A model generated the notes under the pieces. That model did not search any database. It worked only from the letters and a program-made list of their open reading frames with translations, and had not been told where the DNA came from. Of a DNA stretch of 64,000 nucleotides, positions 13,027 through 25,293 are shown piece after piece; position 1 is the first letter of the stretch; the number at the start of each line of letters is the position of its first letter. The DNA is from Salticus scenicus (lineage: Eukaryota > Arthropoda > Arachnida > Araneae > Salticidae), in NCBI GenBank assembly GCA_963930645.1, contig OZ005649.1:379335887-379399886 (forward strand). The letters run 5' to 3'. A program made the position numbers and the translations under genes.

Positions 13027-14739
13027 TTTTAAGTGTATATTGTTTCGGAGCTATTTTGAGACAATTTTGCTAATTTTTAAGAAGTCCTTTTTGACAGTGT
13101 ACTATCTTAACAGGATTTCGATCACGGAAATGTTTCGGCATTCCTGATTCGCTGTTTCTTTCACTATCTCTTCTGACGTCATGTCATACACAAGAAAAAA
13201 TATCCTTGTCTTAAAGATTTTATATTTTTAAAGCCAAAATGTTTTTCTTTACAGAAACAAATCGATCATTTTCATTTTCTAATATAGTTGAATGTCATTA
13301 TTATGCGCCGTAATATTAAAATTTAAGAGATTGCAAAAAAATAGGTTAAGAATTCGGTAAATTAAATAATACTCAATGAATTAAACATATTTTAGTCGAA
13401 GAAATTACACATTAATATTTTTAGAGTGCTAAGTGAATGATTTACAACATATAAGGCAAAATTTAAAACATCCTAATAAACAGAATGTGTACCATAGGCT
13501 TCAATGAACACACTTTGAATTTGAATTATTATTTCAAGAAAAGATTAATTGCTCATTTTTACTTTCCGAGCGTGCATCATGTAAGAATTATAATCATTAA
13601 AAAAATAAAGAAATAATAAAGAAAGAAAGGGAAAAGAAAGAAATAAAATTATTATGAGACTTTGAGAGATATGTATCGATACATTTTAAGGTCCCCTGAA
13701 TTCATTGCTGCCATTTTTATGGTGGAATTATGTATGTGTGTAAGTGAACACGATAATGTCTTCACGATTTGACAGATTGAATTGACAGTTGTTTGGTGTG
13801 TTATAGGTCACCATCGCACGAACTACATAGATATTTATGAATCTAGAGCACTTAGGATTTTTTTTTATAGGGACGCAAAGGAAATTTCTTTATCTCTTTG
13901 GCCTATGGATAAAATTATTTAAAATGCGATGGCATCTAAACGCCTTATCGCCTTATTTGCTTTTTTATGTTTTAAATATTTTAACATTATTAAAACGAAT
14001 TTCAATTAATTTGAATTCGTAGACCGTAACATGTAAGAACCATATTTTTTACCTTTATAATATATATTTATATAAATCCTGTACTCATAAAAATTTATAT
14101 AGTTGTTGCGACGATGATATGTAACATGCCTATTTAAATTTACCTTAATCGATTATTGACTTGTGTGTTAACGCTTTTCAATTATTTTAAAATGCTTCCT
14201 ATAGCGTAATAATAAAGATTCTTCTTTGTGTTCCTATAATAAAAAATTACAATTTCCAGATTTACTAAAATGGATATAGGTCCTGCGACAATGACTTTAT
14301 AACATACCTACCAATTTTTAACAGATTTGGGTTAGGCGTTTGGACTCTATCGTGTCCACTTGCACACACTTAGATACATCACCAAAGAAATCGCAAATTC
14401 GGAAGGCCCCATAATATATATAGATACGTTACAATTTCATATTTATAGTATATGTTTGGAAAAGATATTGGGCAGGTTTGGCAAATTAAAAGAGTACAAA
14501 TAATTTGCTTTAACCATTAAAAAAAAAAAAAAAACTGAATAACCAATGATGTCTTTAGTACAATTTAACAGTAAAATTTCTTGATATATCTTTCATCATA
14601 TCCTAACACTTTTTTTTTTTTTTTTTTTTTTTGGGGGGGGGGGACGTAATGAAGGTTAATTGATCTGAAAACAAAATTAATACTTTATTTGTGTTGAATA
14701 ATGATGAATCCTAAATATTTTTTTTAGGAAAAATAATTT
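13027..14739. other. AT-rich non-coding stretch
   Basis: A short segment at about 13688-13702 (AAGGTCCCCTGAATT) resembles the subterminal part of the hairpin-ended repeat family described at 22879, 44535, 53440 and 56723, so it may be a fragment of that family. A T-run followed by a G-run occurs at about 14611-14643. No genes are seen. Confidence 0.5.
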
Positions 14740-16340
14740 TTTTTTCAAAAATAGCGCTATTGACTTGAAATTTGGTACACATATTCATGAGCCCCAAGAA
14801 ATCAGCTGTATAGTTTTTGGTATGTATTCCACTTGTAGTTCGTATACAGGGACACGCCAAAGTTTTTCTTATCATTACGGCGTATGGGAGGAATTTGTAT
14901 GTATCGCGGTAGCGGCCGCAAAAATAGCTCTATTGACTTGAAATTTGGTACACATGTTCATGAGCCCCACGAAATCAGCTGTATAGTTTTTGGTATGTAT
15001 TCCATTTGTAGTTCGTATACAGGGACACGCCAAAATTTTTCTTGCCATTACGGCCTAAGGGAGGAATTTGTATGTATTGCGATAGCGGCCACAAAAATTA
15101 CGCTATTAACTTGCAATTTGGTACACATATTTATGAGCTCAACGGAATTAGCTGCATAGATTTAGGTGTGTATTCCATTTGTAGTTCGTGTACAGGGACA
15201 CGCCAAATTTTTTCTGTCATTACGGCCTATGGGAAGAATCTGTATGTACCGCGATAGCCACTACAAAAATCAAGCTATTGACTTCCAATTTTTGCCGAAA
15301 CGTCAGTGCTAGAGGCCCTCTGTTGAGACTCAAAAGGATTTTGTGTTCCGTCTGTCCGTCTGTCTGTCTGTCTGTCGTGCGATAGCGGCTGCAAATATCA
15401 CGCTATTGACTTGAAATTTGGTACACATGTTCATGATCCCCACGAAATTAGCTGTATAGTTTTGGGTGTGCATTCCATTTGTAGTTCGTGTACAGGGACA
15501 CGCCAAAGTTTTTTTTTATCATTACAGCCTATGTGAAGAATTTGTATGTACCGCAGCAGCGGCCGCAAAACTTCTCCAACTGACTTGCAAATTGACACAT
15601 GTATTCAGGCTCGGTATAGAAATATCTATTTATTTTTTTAGGTCTATACTTTTTATGGATTGTATACAGGGACACGCCAAAATACTTCACATTACGGCGT
15701 ATGAGGTGAATTGCGTTTAAACGCATTTTAGCATCTTTACTTTGCAATCAAGAAAATTAAACTAGCGTACGTGAGTAAGATGTTTAAACTTATGTTGTTT
15801 GAAGAAAATATGTGCTCTTAAGCTTTCTAATTAATGTACAGGACCTTACAAAAGCGTTCTTACAATGTCACGTAGTCATCCAAACGATGTTAAATTTGGA
15901 ACAATTATTAATTTTAAACGCAAAGTAAGCTGAATAGTTTTTACTGGTGTATACAATGTTTATGGTTTGTTTACAGAGACACGCAAAAGAATTTCGTAGC
16001 ATTAGAGCCTATGGACAAACTTTTATTTAAGCGCGCACTTTAATGCGTTTATGCTGAATTGAACTTAATAAAATTAACATACATTATAAAGATGCTTAAA
16101 ATTATGTTTACTCTTAAAAAAGTTTATGTATAGACTAAATAATTTATGGGACCACACAAAATAATTCCGAGTATGTACTGTAATCATTCAAATGATGTCA
16201 AATTAGTTTGAAAAATTAATGAGTTATAATTAATTAGGTTTATTCTTATTATTGGCGTTTATAATGACTGTGGCTACTTTTGCGGGATACATAAAATAAT
16301 TTCGTACTATTACGGTCTATAGTCGACATTTCTTAAAAAT
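14740..16340. repeat. Tandem array, unit about 173 bp
   Basis: The phrase 'CAGGGACACGCCAAA' recurs near 14847, 15021, 15194, 15495 and 15668. A decayed version lies near 15976. 'GACTTGAAATTTGGTACAC' recurs in step. Spacing is about 173 bp where regular. The array is interrupted near 15300-15380 by unrelated text plus a GTCT-repeat. The unit length is not a multiple of three and the ORFs inside (14884-15159, 15042-15257, 15188-15385, 15466-15720) are repeat readings, not genes. It may be the internal array of a DNA element; ends were not found. Confidence 0.8.
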
Positions 16341-16577
16341 TTATTTTAACATTAAACCCCATCAAATATAATGAAATTTTATTAGAATTTTAAAGGCATG
16401 TTTTCCTGTTGATAACTGTGGGCATAGAATTGGAAATAAGTTTAAAGGTTACGCAAAATATTTCCGATATGCCATGTAATTTTTTTTTTTTTTGTATGAC
16501 ATTTGGTAGTTATGAAATTTGGTATTTATGAATTTCAGGAAAATAATACAAGACCGTCGTTTATTAAAAATACATAT

Positions 16578-17201
16578 TGTTGCGTACTTGGGGGGGGGGG
16601 AGGGGTTCGTAATTTGTCTGAGAATAAAAGGCGAAACTTGCAAAAATTCAGTGATGTATTCACAGAAAGTTCCAGAAAAATACAGGTCTATAAACTAAGT
16701 ATCAACTTCAATTCAACCAGTAAACACACCTTAAACAACAGCCGTTAACAGCAAAACAACAGTACAAACTGTTTAGCAATAACACATTAAGAAAGGTCTC
16801 ATCTAAAGAGGCTCAAAGCAAAGCAAGCATTTGACGCACATCTGAGACCGCCTTGGCGAAAAAATGCTCTTTTTATACTTTTCTATCGAACACAGATTGT
16901 TCTGGAAAATTCTCGTATCTCATAATGAGATTAGAGCTTCCATATTTGGTATATCCCTAATAAGGATTTTCTGGCCAAGGTCGCCAAAAAAAATCGCCAA
17001 GGAGGGAAACAGTCGCCAAATTTGGCGCCAAATCCATTCATTCCCTTATTGGAGCTTTTTTAAGTGTTTTTAAGGGAAAATTAGGCTTTTTTAACGCTAA
17101 AACGACTAGAAACGCACAATGTTAGCATTTCATTAACTTTACTAAACATCTTTGAAAGAATTGATACAAAAATAAATGCAATTATTTACAATTCCGTAAC
17201 A
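16578..17201 (-). mobile_element. Solo LTR, copy 2
   Basis: Homologous to the LTR at 11203-11806 over its length, same orientation. Minus-strand start is TGTTACGGAATTG and the end is GTACGCAACA. It includes the same CGCCAA-rich block and a worn TATA region near 16868-16878. A G-run interrupts the 3' end at about 16589-16600. The 4.8 kb between the two LTRs has no gag/pol, and no primer-binding site adjoins this copy, so the two are probably independent solo LTRs rather than one provirus-like unit. Confidence 0.7.
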
Positions 17202-17641
17202 CTTTATAAGATATGCAAATAGAGACCCAGCGGGGGGTTGAGGGGGGCGGCAGCCCCCTTATGGAATGTATCTGATTATGGTAACAAGTCGATCGAATCA
17301 ATATATACGATTATATAATAAGGAATAAATAAAAATGACCTATTGAATAATGTCTGATGTAAATAGAACGTTGAGGCTCCTGATCTGCAGATCCACTAGT
17401 AATAATAATTACTATTATCATTATAACAATAAAAGAAATATTTTCAAAATTAAATACATTTCAAGAGGAAACAGTAAAAAGTGAATAAATAATTACTTGG
17501 ACCATGCACATTTTTAAATAAGCTTTTTGTGCTAACTTAAGTATTGTTATGGACAAAAAATAAATAATAATAAAGCATTTTTATTCTATGGTCATTTGTA
17601 ATATTTTTAAATGTTTTAAGCTTGTAAAGAATTTCATTTAA

Positions 17642-17678
<37 letters not shown>

Positions 17679-17901
17679 ATAAACAAAGTTAAGCCTAATT
17701 AAGTTAACCATAGACAGACATAATATTCATTTACAAATAATATAAAATAGATAGATATATGTTAATTCAATCCCCAATAGATATATGTGTTAATTCATGT
17801 CCCCAATTTTCAATATGGGTATCTTTCGAAAGATCTCGTCAATACCTTTAAAACGAATGGTCGAACTATAGATCTGTGATAATTTAAAACAAAGTTATGG
17901 A

Positions 17902-17932
<31 letters not shown>

Positions 17933-19258
17933 TTTTAACGAAATAAAAACTTCAAGGAAACATTCAGAAGGTGTCGTCTTCAAAAAATACTGAAAAAATA
18001 TCTTACTTCTTCTGATTTGCAAAAAATTGATATTTTTCGGCATTTAGTGATAATATAATACTGTCAGATGAAAATCGTCTGCATCTACAATGGAAAATAA
18101 TTTGACAATTTAATAAATAATTTGCATTGAATAAATTTTGTGTAAAGTTATATATAAGAAAGTCATGTGGTGGCTACATCATACTACCTTTTTTTTTTTA
18201 GTTTTAGAAAATAAAATTTCCATTAAAAAAAAGATTTATTTAAAGAGCATTTTATTTCTTATACTTCATAAGTGTTTATTTTAAATAGCATTTTAAAGTA
18301 AACACGAAGCGAAAGCAAATAAATAAAAAATAATAAATGTTCAAAGCTTTTTTTAAACTACCCTTTTATAGTACAACATTTTAAATAGCCTTTACAACAA
18401 TCTGTGAAGTTTGTAAGTCATATTAAAAAATTTTTAATCATTAATTATTCATGACTTGTACAAAAAATATTAATTAGTTTTATCATTTTTCACATAATTT
18501 CTCATACATAAGATCTAAAACAAAATGTACATATTAAAACAAGAGAAAAAGCTCCAAACATATAACATTACACGTCTTTATCTAATAATTATTCATTCCA
18601 AAATCACGTTTTAACCAGAAAAAAAAAAAAAAAAAAAAAAAAAAAGCTTTTACTTAAAAATACTTTTATTTAATTTTATTTTTACTATTGTGTCATCGCG
18701 TAAACTTTTTAATTTATCGATTTTTTGTTTTTCACTTTATTGTGATAGTGATGCTATGAGGAGAGATAATTAAATTAAAAAATATCATCTATAGTTTGTT
18801 TGTTTTATGAAGTTTATTTATTGAATAACATTACTTAGAATGCATAAAATGCTTCATAATTATTTATTTACATAATGTCATGAATTTTTTCTTCTTTCTT
18901 TCTATCTTCGTTCCTTACTTTTTTTTTTCTTTGTTGTATATTACAGTAATCAAAGTATAAGAGCTACATATACGATCACACCAATTTCAGATAGGGGAAA
19001 AAATGTCTTATACACACACTTATTTATTTATTTATTTTCTAAGGATGTGGTAAATATTGTTAAAAACAATAAAAGAAATACAATGCGAAAAATGTTATGT
19101 ACAGTCTTATATAATTGTGTATGATAAAAAATCATTCTTTTAATACAATAAATGCATTATAATTTAAAAATTCTTTAAGTATTTATATTATTATGTTGAA
19201 TGAAATTTAAAATAGCTTCAAAAATAAAATATTAAGATAGTATTGGTAAAATGGTATG

Positions 19259-19297
<39 letters not shown>

Positions 19298-19681
19298 TGC
19301 CTTGTTTTCTATCGCGCAATTTGAATGAAATAAAATAAAATAAATTTTGAAACGATGATTACATTAAGTTTCAAAATAAAATTCATTTTAAAACTAAGGT
19401 GCGTTTTTGAAAATAATACTCTCCTGTCCAAAAGTTTAGCAAGATTTGCAAACGATCTTGTTTTTTTTTTTTTTTCAATTTAAAAACTTATCTTTCAAAG
19501 AAATATTTTCAAACATTGGATATTTAAAGAACTGGGTCTTCCTCATGTTTTTTAGCGAAGAATCGTCGAAGACAACATTTAGGAAGCCGGTAACAAATTC
19601 AGCAAAATCAATAATGTCTGTGTTTACCCTGTATCGTTAAGTAAACGGATTCTACTCTAATTTTATAATACATTAAAACGC
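17202..19681. other. AT-rich non-coding stretch
   Basis: Contains a G/C-rich palindromic patch near 17231-17262 ('GGGGGGCGGCAGCCCCC'), poly-A runs near 17648-17676 and 18620-18645, and an (AT)n tract at about 19262-19293. No gene is recognisable; ORFs at 17810-18043 and 19446-19640 lack any family signature. Confidence 0.55.
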
Positions 19682-19948
19682 ACCCAGCTCAATTTATGAA
19701 AGAAGTTGTGTGGCGTTAGTATAATAAATAACAGAGATATAAGCATTTATTTTAAAACTGCAAAAGAAATCAACATGTCTTTTATTTATAATATACAAAG
19801 TTTTAAAGAAAATTATTACCACTTCCAGATAAGTTGGAAAAACAATTTTAAAACTATATAGTGCAATCGAATGCAAATATCTCAAATATCTCATGAAATA
19901 TGAACGTTTTTATGAAAAACGCTTTCACCGCGCATGTGCAAAAGATAA
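19682..19948 (+). repeat. Left arm of a 267-bp inverted repeat
   Basis: This arm matches the reverse complement of 22411-22676, for example 'GAGATATAAGCATTTATTTT' and 'TTTTATGAAAAACG(C/T)TTTCAC'. The two arms flank a palindromic MITE and Helitron sequences. They may be the inverted ends of one composite element or two opposed copies of one repeat. The right arm runs directly into the hairpin-ended repeat at 22690-22910 while the left arm does not, which favours two opposed copies. Confidence 0.7.
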
Positions 19949-19970
19949 AAATAAAATAATAATAATAATA

Positions 19971-20462
19971 ATATTGCATAAGTTGAACGCTAGATATATT
20001 GAGCAACTTTTGTCAAAAGGGCATTTTAATAGAGTAACAATTAAGCAAATTGTCCGAAAAACAACGAACTAGATTTTAGATATTTTCCAAGAGTTGAAAT
20101 TTCTTAAGGGGTTTTTCGCATGCTGCGAAATTAATTTAAAGATCCAATTATTTAAACCACTTAGCACAAAATTTATTTTTTTGTGAAAAACCCATTATCA
20201 TCTCACAAATCTTAGTAAATAAACAAAAATATGTTAGAGTACCAAGCTTATAAGGCATTTTTCGCAAAAAAGTACATTTGGAGCGTGTTGAAATAATTGG
20301 ATCTTCAAATTAATTACACTGCACGTGAAAACCCCCTTAAGAAATTTCGACTCATGAAAAATATCTAAACTCTAGCCCGTAATTTGCTTAATTTTTACTT
20401 TATTCAAATGCACTTTTGAAAAAAAATTGCCTAATATATCTAACTTTCGACCTATGCAATAT
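19971..20462. mobile_element. Palindromic MITE (fold-back), arms about 180 bp
   Basis: The left arm (19971-20158) begins ATATTGCATAAGTTGAACG. The reverse complement of the right arm (20287-20462) begins ATATTGCATAGGTCGAAAG. The match continues through 'TAGATATATT', 'AATTAAGCAAATT', 'GAAATTTCTTAAGGGG' and 'GATCCAATTATTT'. Weaker similarity extends into the centre, so nearly the whole 492 bp can fold back. Non-coding. It sits between an inverted-repeat arm and a Helitron. Confidence 0.75.
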
Positions 20463-20479
20463 ATATATATATATATATA

Positions 20480-20571
20480 CTAGCAGGCTTTGCCCGCTTC
20501 GCTGGTCACTATTTTTAAATGAATCACTATAATTACTGAATTCTCAAAATTGCATTAATTTTTATCACGTG

Positions 20572-20602
<31 letters not shown>

Positions 20603-21927
20603 CGAAACAAAATCTGATTAGGAAAAATGTCGCACCGGGTTCTCACTGCCTTCCGAAAAAATTCCCAAAATGCTCTAACTCTTATTTCCCCCTTCGACCC
20701 CCCCTCCCGTCTATCCTAATAATTTTACAAATTCAAAAATATCCGCAATCGATTTGTAAATATCAAAAACCTCTATGCACCAGTTTTGAACGATCTATCT
20801 CTATTTTTATTTTTTTGCCCCACCACTCTCCCCCTTCCCAATAATTTTAAAAATTCGAAAATATCCGCAATCGATTTGTAAGTATCGAAAACCTCTATGT
20901 ACCAATTTTGAATGATCTAACTCTATTTTATTTTGTTTGCCCCTCCGCCCCCCTTCCGTCCGTCCTAATAACGTTACACTTTCGAAAATATCCCCATTCG
21001 ACTTGCAGGCATCTAAAACCAATCTGTACCAATTTTGGACGGCCTAACTGCATTTCTATTTGTTTTTGCCCATAGCCCCCCCCCTTCCCGCCCCTCCTAA
21101 TAATTTTATAAATTCAAAAATATCCGCATTCGATTTTAAGTATCGAAAACCATTTCTGTACCAATTTTGAACGATCTAACTCTATTTTTATTTTTTTGCC
21201 CCCCCCCATCCCATCCCCCCCTTCTCACCCCTCCTAATAACTTTACACTTTCGAAAATATCCCCATTCGACTTGCAGGCCTTTAAAACCTATCTGTACCA
21301 ATTTTGAATGCCCTAACTGTATTTCTATTTGTTTTTGCCCATAGCCCCCCCCTTCCCGCCCCTCCTAATAATTTTACAAATTCGAAAATATCCGCAATCG
21401 ATTTGTAAGTATCGAAAACCTCTATATACCAAATTTGAACGATCTAACTCTATTTTTATTTTTTTGCCCCCCCCTCTCCCCTCCCCCCTTCTTTCCCCTC
21501 CTAATAACTTTACACTTTCGAAAATATCCCCATTCGACTTGCAGGCTATTGAAACCTATCTGTACCAATTTTGAAAGGCCTAACTGTATTTCTAATTGTT
21601 TTTGCCCCCCCCCCCCCCCCCCTTGGGGATCAAATTTCGAAAATTCCAGGAATTGGTTTTTAGACATTTATATTAGCTATATTTTAAAGCAAAAATTTTA
21701 CGGATATCTGTTTCTTTGTTTGAGCTATGAAGGATATTTTGAATTCACGTTTTGCCCCCTCCCCCCCCCCTTGGGGGCCGAATTTTTTCAATTTTTTTCT
21801 TTCCTAAACCCTCCCTGACCTATAAGGAAAAAAACAAAAAAAGAATGATCGAAATCGGTCAAGCCGTTTACAATTTTATAATGGACATACAGACAAACAT
21901 TCATTTATATATATATATATATATAGA
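20480..21927 (-). mobile_element. Non-autonomous Helitron with internal repeat array
   Basis: Read on the minus strand it starts with TC (21927-21926) after an A, and ends with CTAG (20483-20480) followed by T: the exact A|TC...CTAG|T Helitron arrangement. The terminal hairpin is the same as at 3995-5152. The interior is a tandem array of units about 125-135 bp long (unit cores near 20713, 20838, 20964, 21096, 21231, 21366 and 21500). They come in two flavours: 'CCGCAATCGATTTGTAAG' and 'CCCCATTCGACTTGCAGG'. C-rich tracts separate units. The proline-rich ORFs here (20569-20844, 21329-21574, 21435-21818) are repeat readings, not genes. No Rep/helicase is present. Confidence 0.8.
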
Positions 21928-22405
21928 TTATAAGAAAAAAAACTTTTTATAAACTGTGTTTTTAAATTTTCTGTTGAATCATAGAACTAACTACATTAGC
22001 ACTTTATCAATGCGTATGAAATCTTTAAACCGATAGTGACGTCAATTTTTGTGAGATACATAATTTAATTTTTTACAATTTTTTAAAGCTCACGTTTAAT
22101 TAAATTATTTATTTAATCACGTTTATTTATTTTTATGTCGAAAGAAAATGAACTCGTAAATTTTTTTTGGCAACAATTAAATTATAGCTAATATTTTAAT
22201 GGCTATTTATAAGGTATTAGTAGGTTATTATTTTCATATTTTAATTAATAATAAGAAAACTATTCGAATTTTTTCGAATTTTTTTTTCCTAAACCATCCC
22301 TGACCTATAAGGAAAAAAACAAAAAAAGAATAATCGAAATCCGTTCAGCCGTTCTCGAGTTTTAGTGAGACTAACGAACAGCAATTCATTTATATATATA
22401 TAAGA
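21928..22405 (-). mobile_element. 5' portion of an older Helitron, interrupted by the younger one
   Basis: On the minus strand it starts TC (22405-22404) after an A. The early text 'GAACGGCTGAACGGATTTC' and the segment at 22265-22330 closely match the 5' part of the neighbouring Helitron near 21790-21860. The internal part (about 21955-22175) matches, in the same 5'-to-3' order, sequence on both sides of the Tc1/mariner element at 59786-61084. The Helitron at 20480-21927 abuts it and has probably inserted into it. No coding content. Confidence 0.55.
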
Positions 22406-22410
22406 TATAT

Positions 22411-22676
22411 CTTTCGCACATGCGCAGTGAAAACGTTTTTCATAAAAATGCTCATTTTTCATGAGATATTTAAGATATTTCTATTCCGATTCCAGTATAT
22501 TGTTTTAACAGTGCTTTTCCAAGTTTTCTGAAAGTGGGAATAATTTTCTATTAAAAACACTGTATATTATAGATAAAAGCCATGTTGATTTTTTTTCAGT
22601 TTTAAAATAAATGCTTATATCTCCGTTATTTAATATCCTATCGCCACACAAATTCATCCACAAATTGAACTGGGTC
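22411..22676 (-). repeat. Right arm of a 267-bp inverted repeat
   Basis: Reverse complement of 19682-19948 (see that entry). It adjoins the hairpin-ended repeat that follows. Confidence 0.7.
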
Positions 22677-22689
22677 TACAAGTCTACAT

Positions 22690-22910
22690 TAACATATCTT
22701 AAAGTTATCCCAACATACACAAGCCTTTCGGCATCGAGTCGGGTCGCAATTGGCAAAGGCGAACACAGACACACAGACACACAGACAGTCGAACCGCTAA
22801 AAACATTATTTTTATTTTCAGGAGACCTCAAAACGTGCAAATATAACAAAACCTTTCGAAAATTTTACCCCAAAACAATACTTTCTCTACCTTGTGGGTA
22901 AGAGAAAGTA
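22690..22910 (-). repeat. Hairpin-ended repeat, copy F1
   Basis: Ends in a strong hairpin, TACTTTCTCTACC (22879-22891) against GGTAAGAGAAAGTA (22897-22910). Reading away from the hairpin on the minus strand: GTATTG, then 'GTTTTGAGGTCTCCTGA', an AAAATA stretch, then CTGTCTGTGTG repeats. The same architecture recurs at 44535, 53440 and 56723. It is reminiscent of hairpin-ended Helitron2/Helentron-type or similar non-autonomous elements, but the class is unproven. The ORF 22611-22901 is not a gene. Confidence 0.6.
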
Positions 22911-23071
22911 ATAACAAATAATCTCCTATGACGCGATAATTGTCAAAATGTTAACATTTTCCCTCATGTATATAAACATTACACCATCTCGATTATATAC
23001 ATAAAAGAAAAAAAAAAAACTTTTTTTATTACGAGACAATAAAATTTCAGTTAAAATACACATTTAAAAAA

Positions 23072-23126
23072 CAATTAAAATATAGACGTTTCGAAACTCG
23101 TCCGAGTTTCCTCATCAGTATGAAAA
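23072..23126 (-). ncRNA. Hammerhead-ribozyme-like motif, type with ACGU stem III
   Basis: The minus strand reads CTGATGA (23118-23112), then a 7-bp stem II (GAAACTC-GGAC-GAGTTTC), then GAAA (23092-23089) followed by CGTC. This is the hammerhead core CUGAUGA - stem II - GAAA - stem III - UH. Here the residual stem III is the self-complementary ACGU, and C is the cleavage-site base. Such minimal-stem-III hammerheads are known from Penelope-like elements and retrozymes and act as dimers. A short stem I (about 3 bp) is possible. No PLE coding sequence adjoins it. Confidence 0.65.
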
Positions 23127-23339
23127 ACAACTTATTTTGCAAACATTACATACATACTCATTGCAAACATCACATACATTTTCCCTCATCTTTGCCACAC
23201 GATTTTATATTTCCGTACTAAAAACAATGCTCTGTTAAGTGTACAATACGTCTATGGATAAAAGTTAATATGTTATTATAGATTAGATTTTTTGTATTTT
23301 TGCTAATTTTAAAGTAATTTGTAAGTAAAGTAATATTAA

Positions 23340-23560
23340 CATACCAGAAAGAAGAGTGTTTTCTTTTTCCATGACTTGGGTACAACTTTAGTACAATACA
23401 CTCTTGCTGACATTTAAATTTTTGTTCCATTTTCGCAATGAATTAAAATAGCTATCGCAGTTACGTTAGAAAAGAGCTTAGCGTGAAATGACCAAACTAC
23501 TTCGGCGCCAAATTTGAAATTTCGTCAAGTGATTCTACTAAAGTGGTACTTTCCTAAAAT
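23340..23560. repeat. Fragment related to Helitron interior
   Basis: Segments such as 'CGCAATGAATTAAAATAGCT' and 'CTACTTCGGCGCCAAATTT' match the interior of the Helitron at 49456-51038 (about 49980-50110), and partly 2350-2440. Ends are not visible. The ORF at 23218-23430 has no family features. Confidence 0.45.
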
Positions 23561-25236
23561 ATATAATTAATTTCTTTATTTTATAACGCGTTTAAACTAA
23601 ACATGTGTATTTTTAATAAAAATTCTTTGTTTTTCGATATGTTTACATATAGATGTAGAAGACATTTAAATTCTCTACCTTATTTTTATTTTATTTTTTT
23701 CTAATTATCAAATTAAATTTAAATATGGAAGAGAAGGTAGAGATTTAGTATAGGATCCTTTTGGCAACTTTTCATTTATTATCTTTTGCACCCTTTTTCC
23801 GAACGTAAATGGCTATAGAAATATTTTTTTTTTTTTTTTGTCGTTGAGAAAATTTATTTTCAAATTAGTGCGGAAACAGATATAAAAATTAAAAGCAATA
23901 TATAAATACGAGTGAAAATTGTACTAATTGACTACAATAATTCATTCTCTATTTGCATCAACAAATTAAGGCACAACTATAATAAATAATGATTTTTTTT
24001 TTTTTTCATATTATGTTGTAAATATTAATTATGCAAATCCCCATACGAAGAAAGGGCACAACGGCTAGTTGTTCAATAAAATTAAACACAATTAAATATT
24101 GAAAAAAAAAAATCCAGAAACGCCAGAAAAGGTTTTCTCAATAAACTTGTTATTTAGAAAAAGGAAATTTGCATAATGATTCAGAAATTCAATAATGTTA
24201 TTGATATGACAAAGACTTTCTATTTGAAAAATAAAGAGATAAATTTTAAATATTGCATTAGCAGACCTCTTAGAACCTTGATATTTTTAAGTGTTATTTA
24301 GCAAGTTTTTTCATATGTCAATTAATTTATTCCCCAAATTTTTTTGATAGACAAAAAAAAAAAAAAAGTAAAAAGTAAATCAAAAAGTAAAAAATAATGC
24401 TGAATTAGTAGATTAGATGCCAAAGTTAGATTACATTATGACAGAGTTCATGTTATATATATATATATATTTTATAATATTTAGTATTCAGTAAAAAATG
24501 ATGAATTAAACTCTTCACTGTAACTGAGACCTCCTTTATGAGATTTACAAGATAAATGTGAAAGAAAGAAAGAAAAAAAAAGTAGATAAATAAATTAATA
24601 AATGAAAATAAAAAGTAAAGTTATTAATATTAAATATTTGCGTATAAAAAATATTTGCATTTTTTTAACTCAGTAAATAAAATAAGAATTTTTAAAAAAA
24701 CTACATTTTTTATAGCAGCTTCAATTTTTTTTTACATTTCTTTTAAATCTGATCTTCAAAATAGAACAGCTGGATAAGAAATACTTCACTAAAAATCCCA
24801 ATTTTCAATATTTTAAAAGTCAAATCTTTTTATTCAACTATGCACACATAAAGAAAAGCTCTTTACCTTTGCAAAAACAAATTGAATTTTCTTTTAAACC
24901 TGAATCCATTCTCTTAAAAAAAAAAAAAAAAAAAGTTTCAAAAAGCAAGCAATATTATATATATCAAAGGATTAAATCTTTAATTTAATAAAATAAGAAT
25001 TTTGTGAACTTTTTTTTTTTTTTTTTTTTAACTTTACTTGTATGAAGATATTAAGGCAGCTAAATGATAAGATAGACTATATGATAAGATAGCTAAATGA
25101 TAAGATAGAAATGATAGATAAGACTAAATGAAGATTTTTGTCATTTACTATTGGCTTATCATTTCTGAATCTTCAATTATCCTTTAGCTAATAAGGTTGG
25201 GTTTCAGATCATACATTCCCACGATTCTGATGTTTT

Positions 25237-25293
<57 letters not shown>

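Noticed and set aside
14884..15720. Series of overlapping plus-strand ORFs with similar peptides
   Set aside because: They follow the roughly 173-bp DNA repeat, which is not a multiple of three, so successive units are read in different frames.
11203..17201. A single LTR retrotransposon bounded by the two minus-strand LTRs
   Set aside because: No primer-binding site, polypurine tract, gag or pol is seen between them, and the interior holds a MITE and a tandem array.
20569..21818. Proline-rich ORFs of 81-127 aa on both strands
   Set aside because: They are readings of the C-rich tandem array inside a Helitron; the two strands and several frames are open only because of low complexity.
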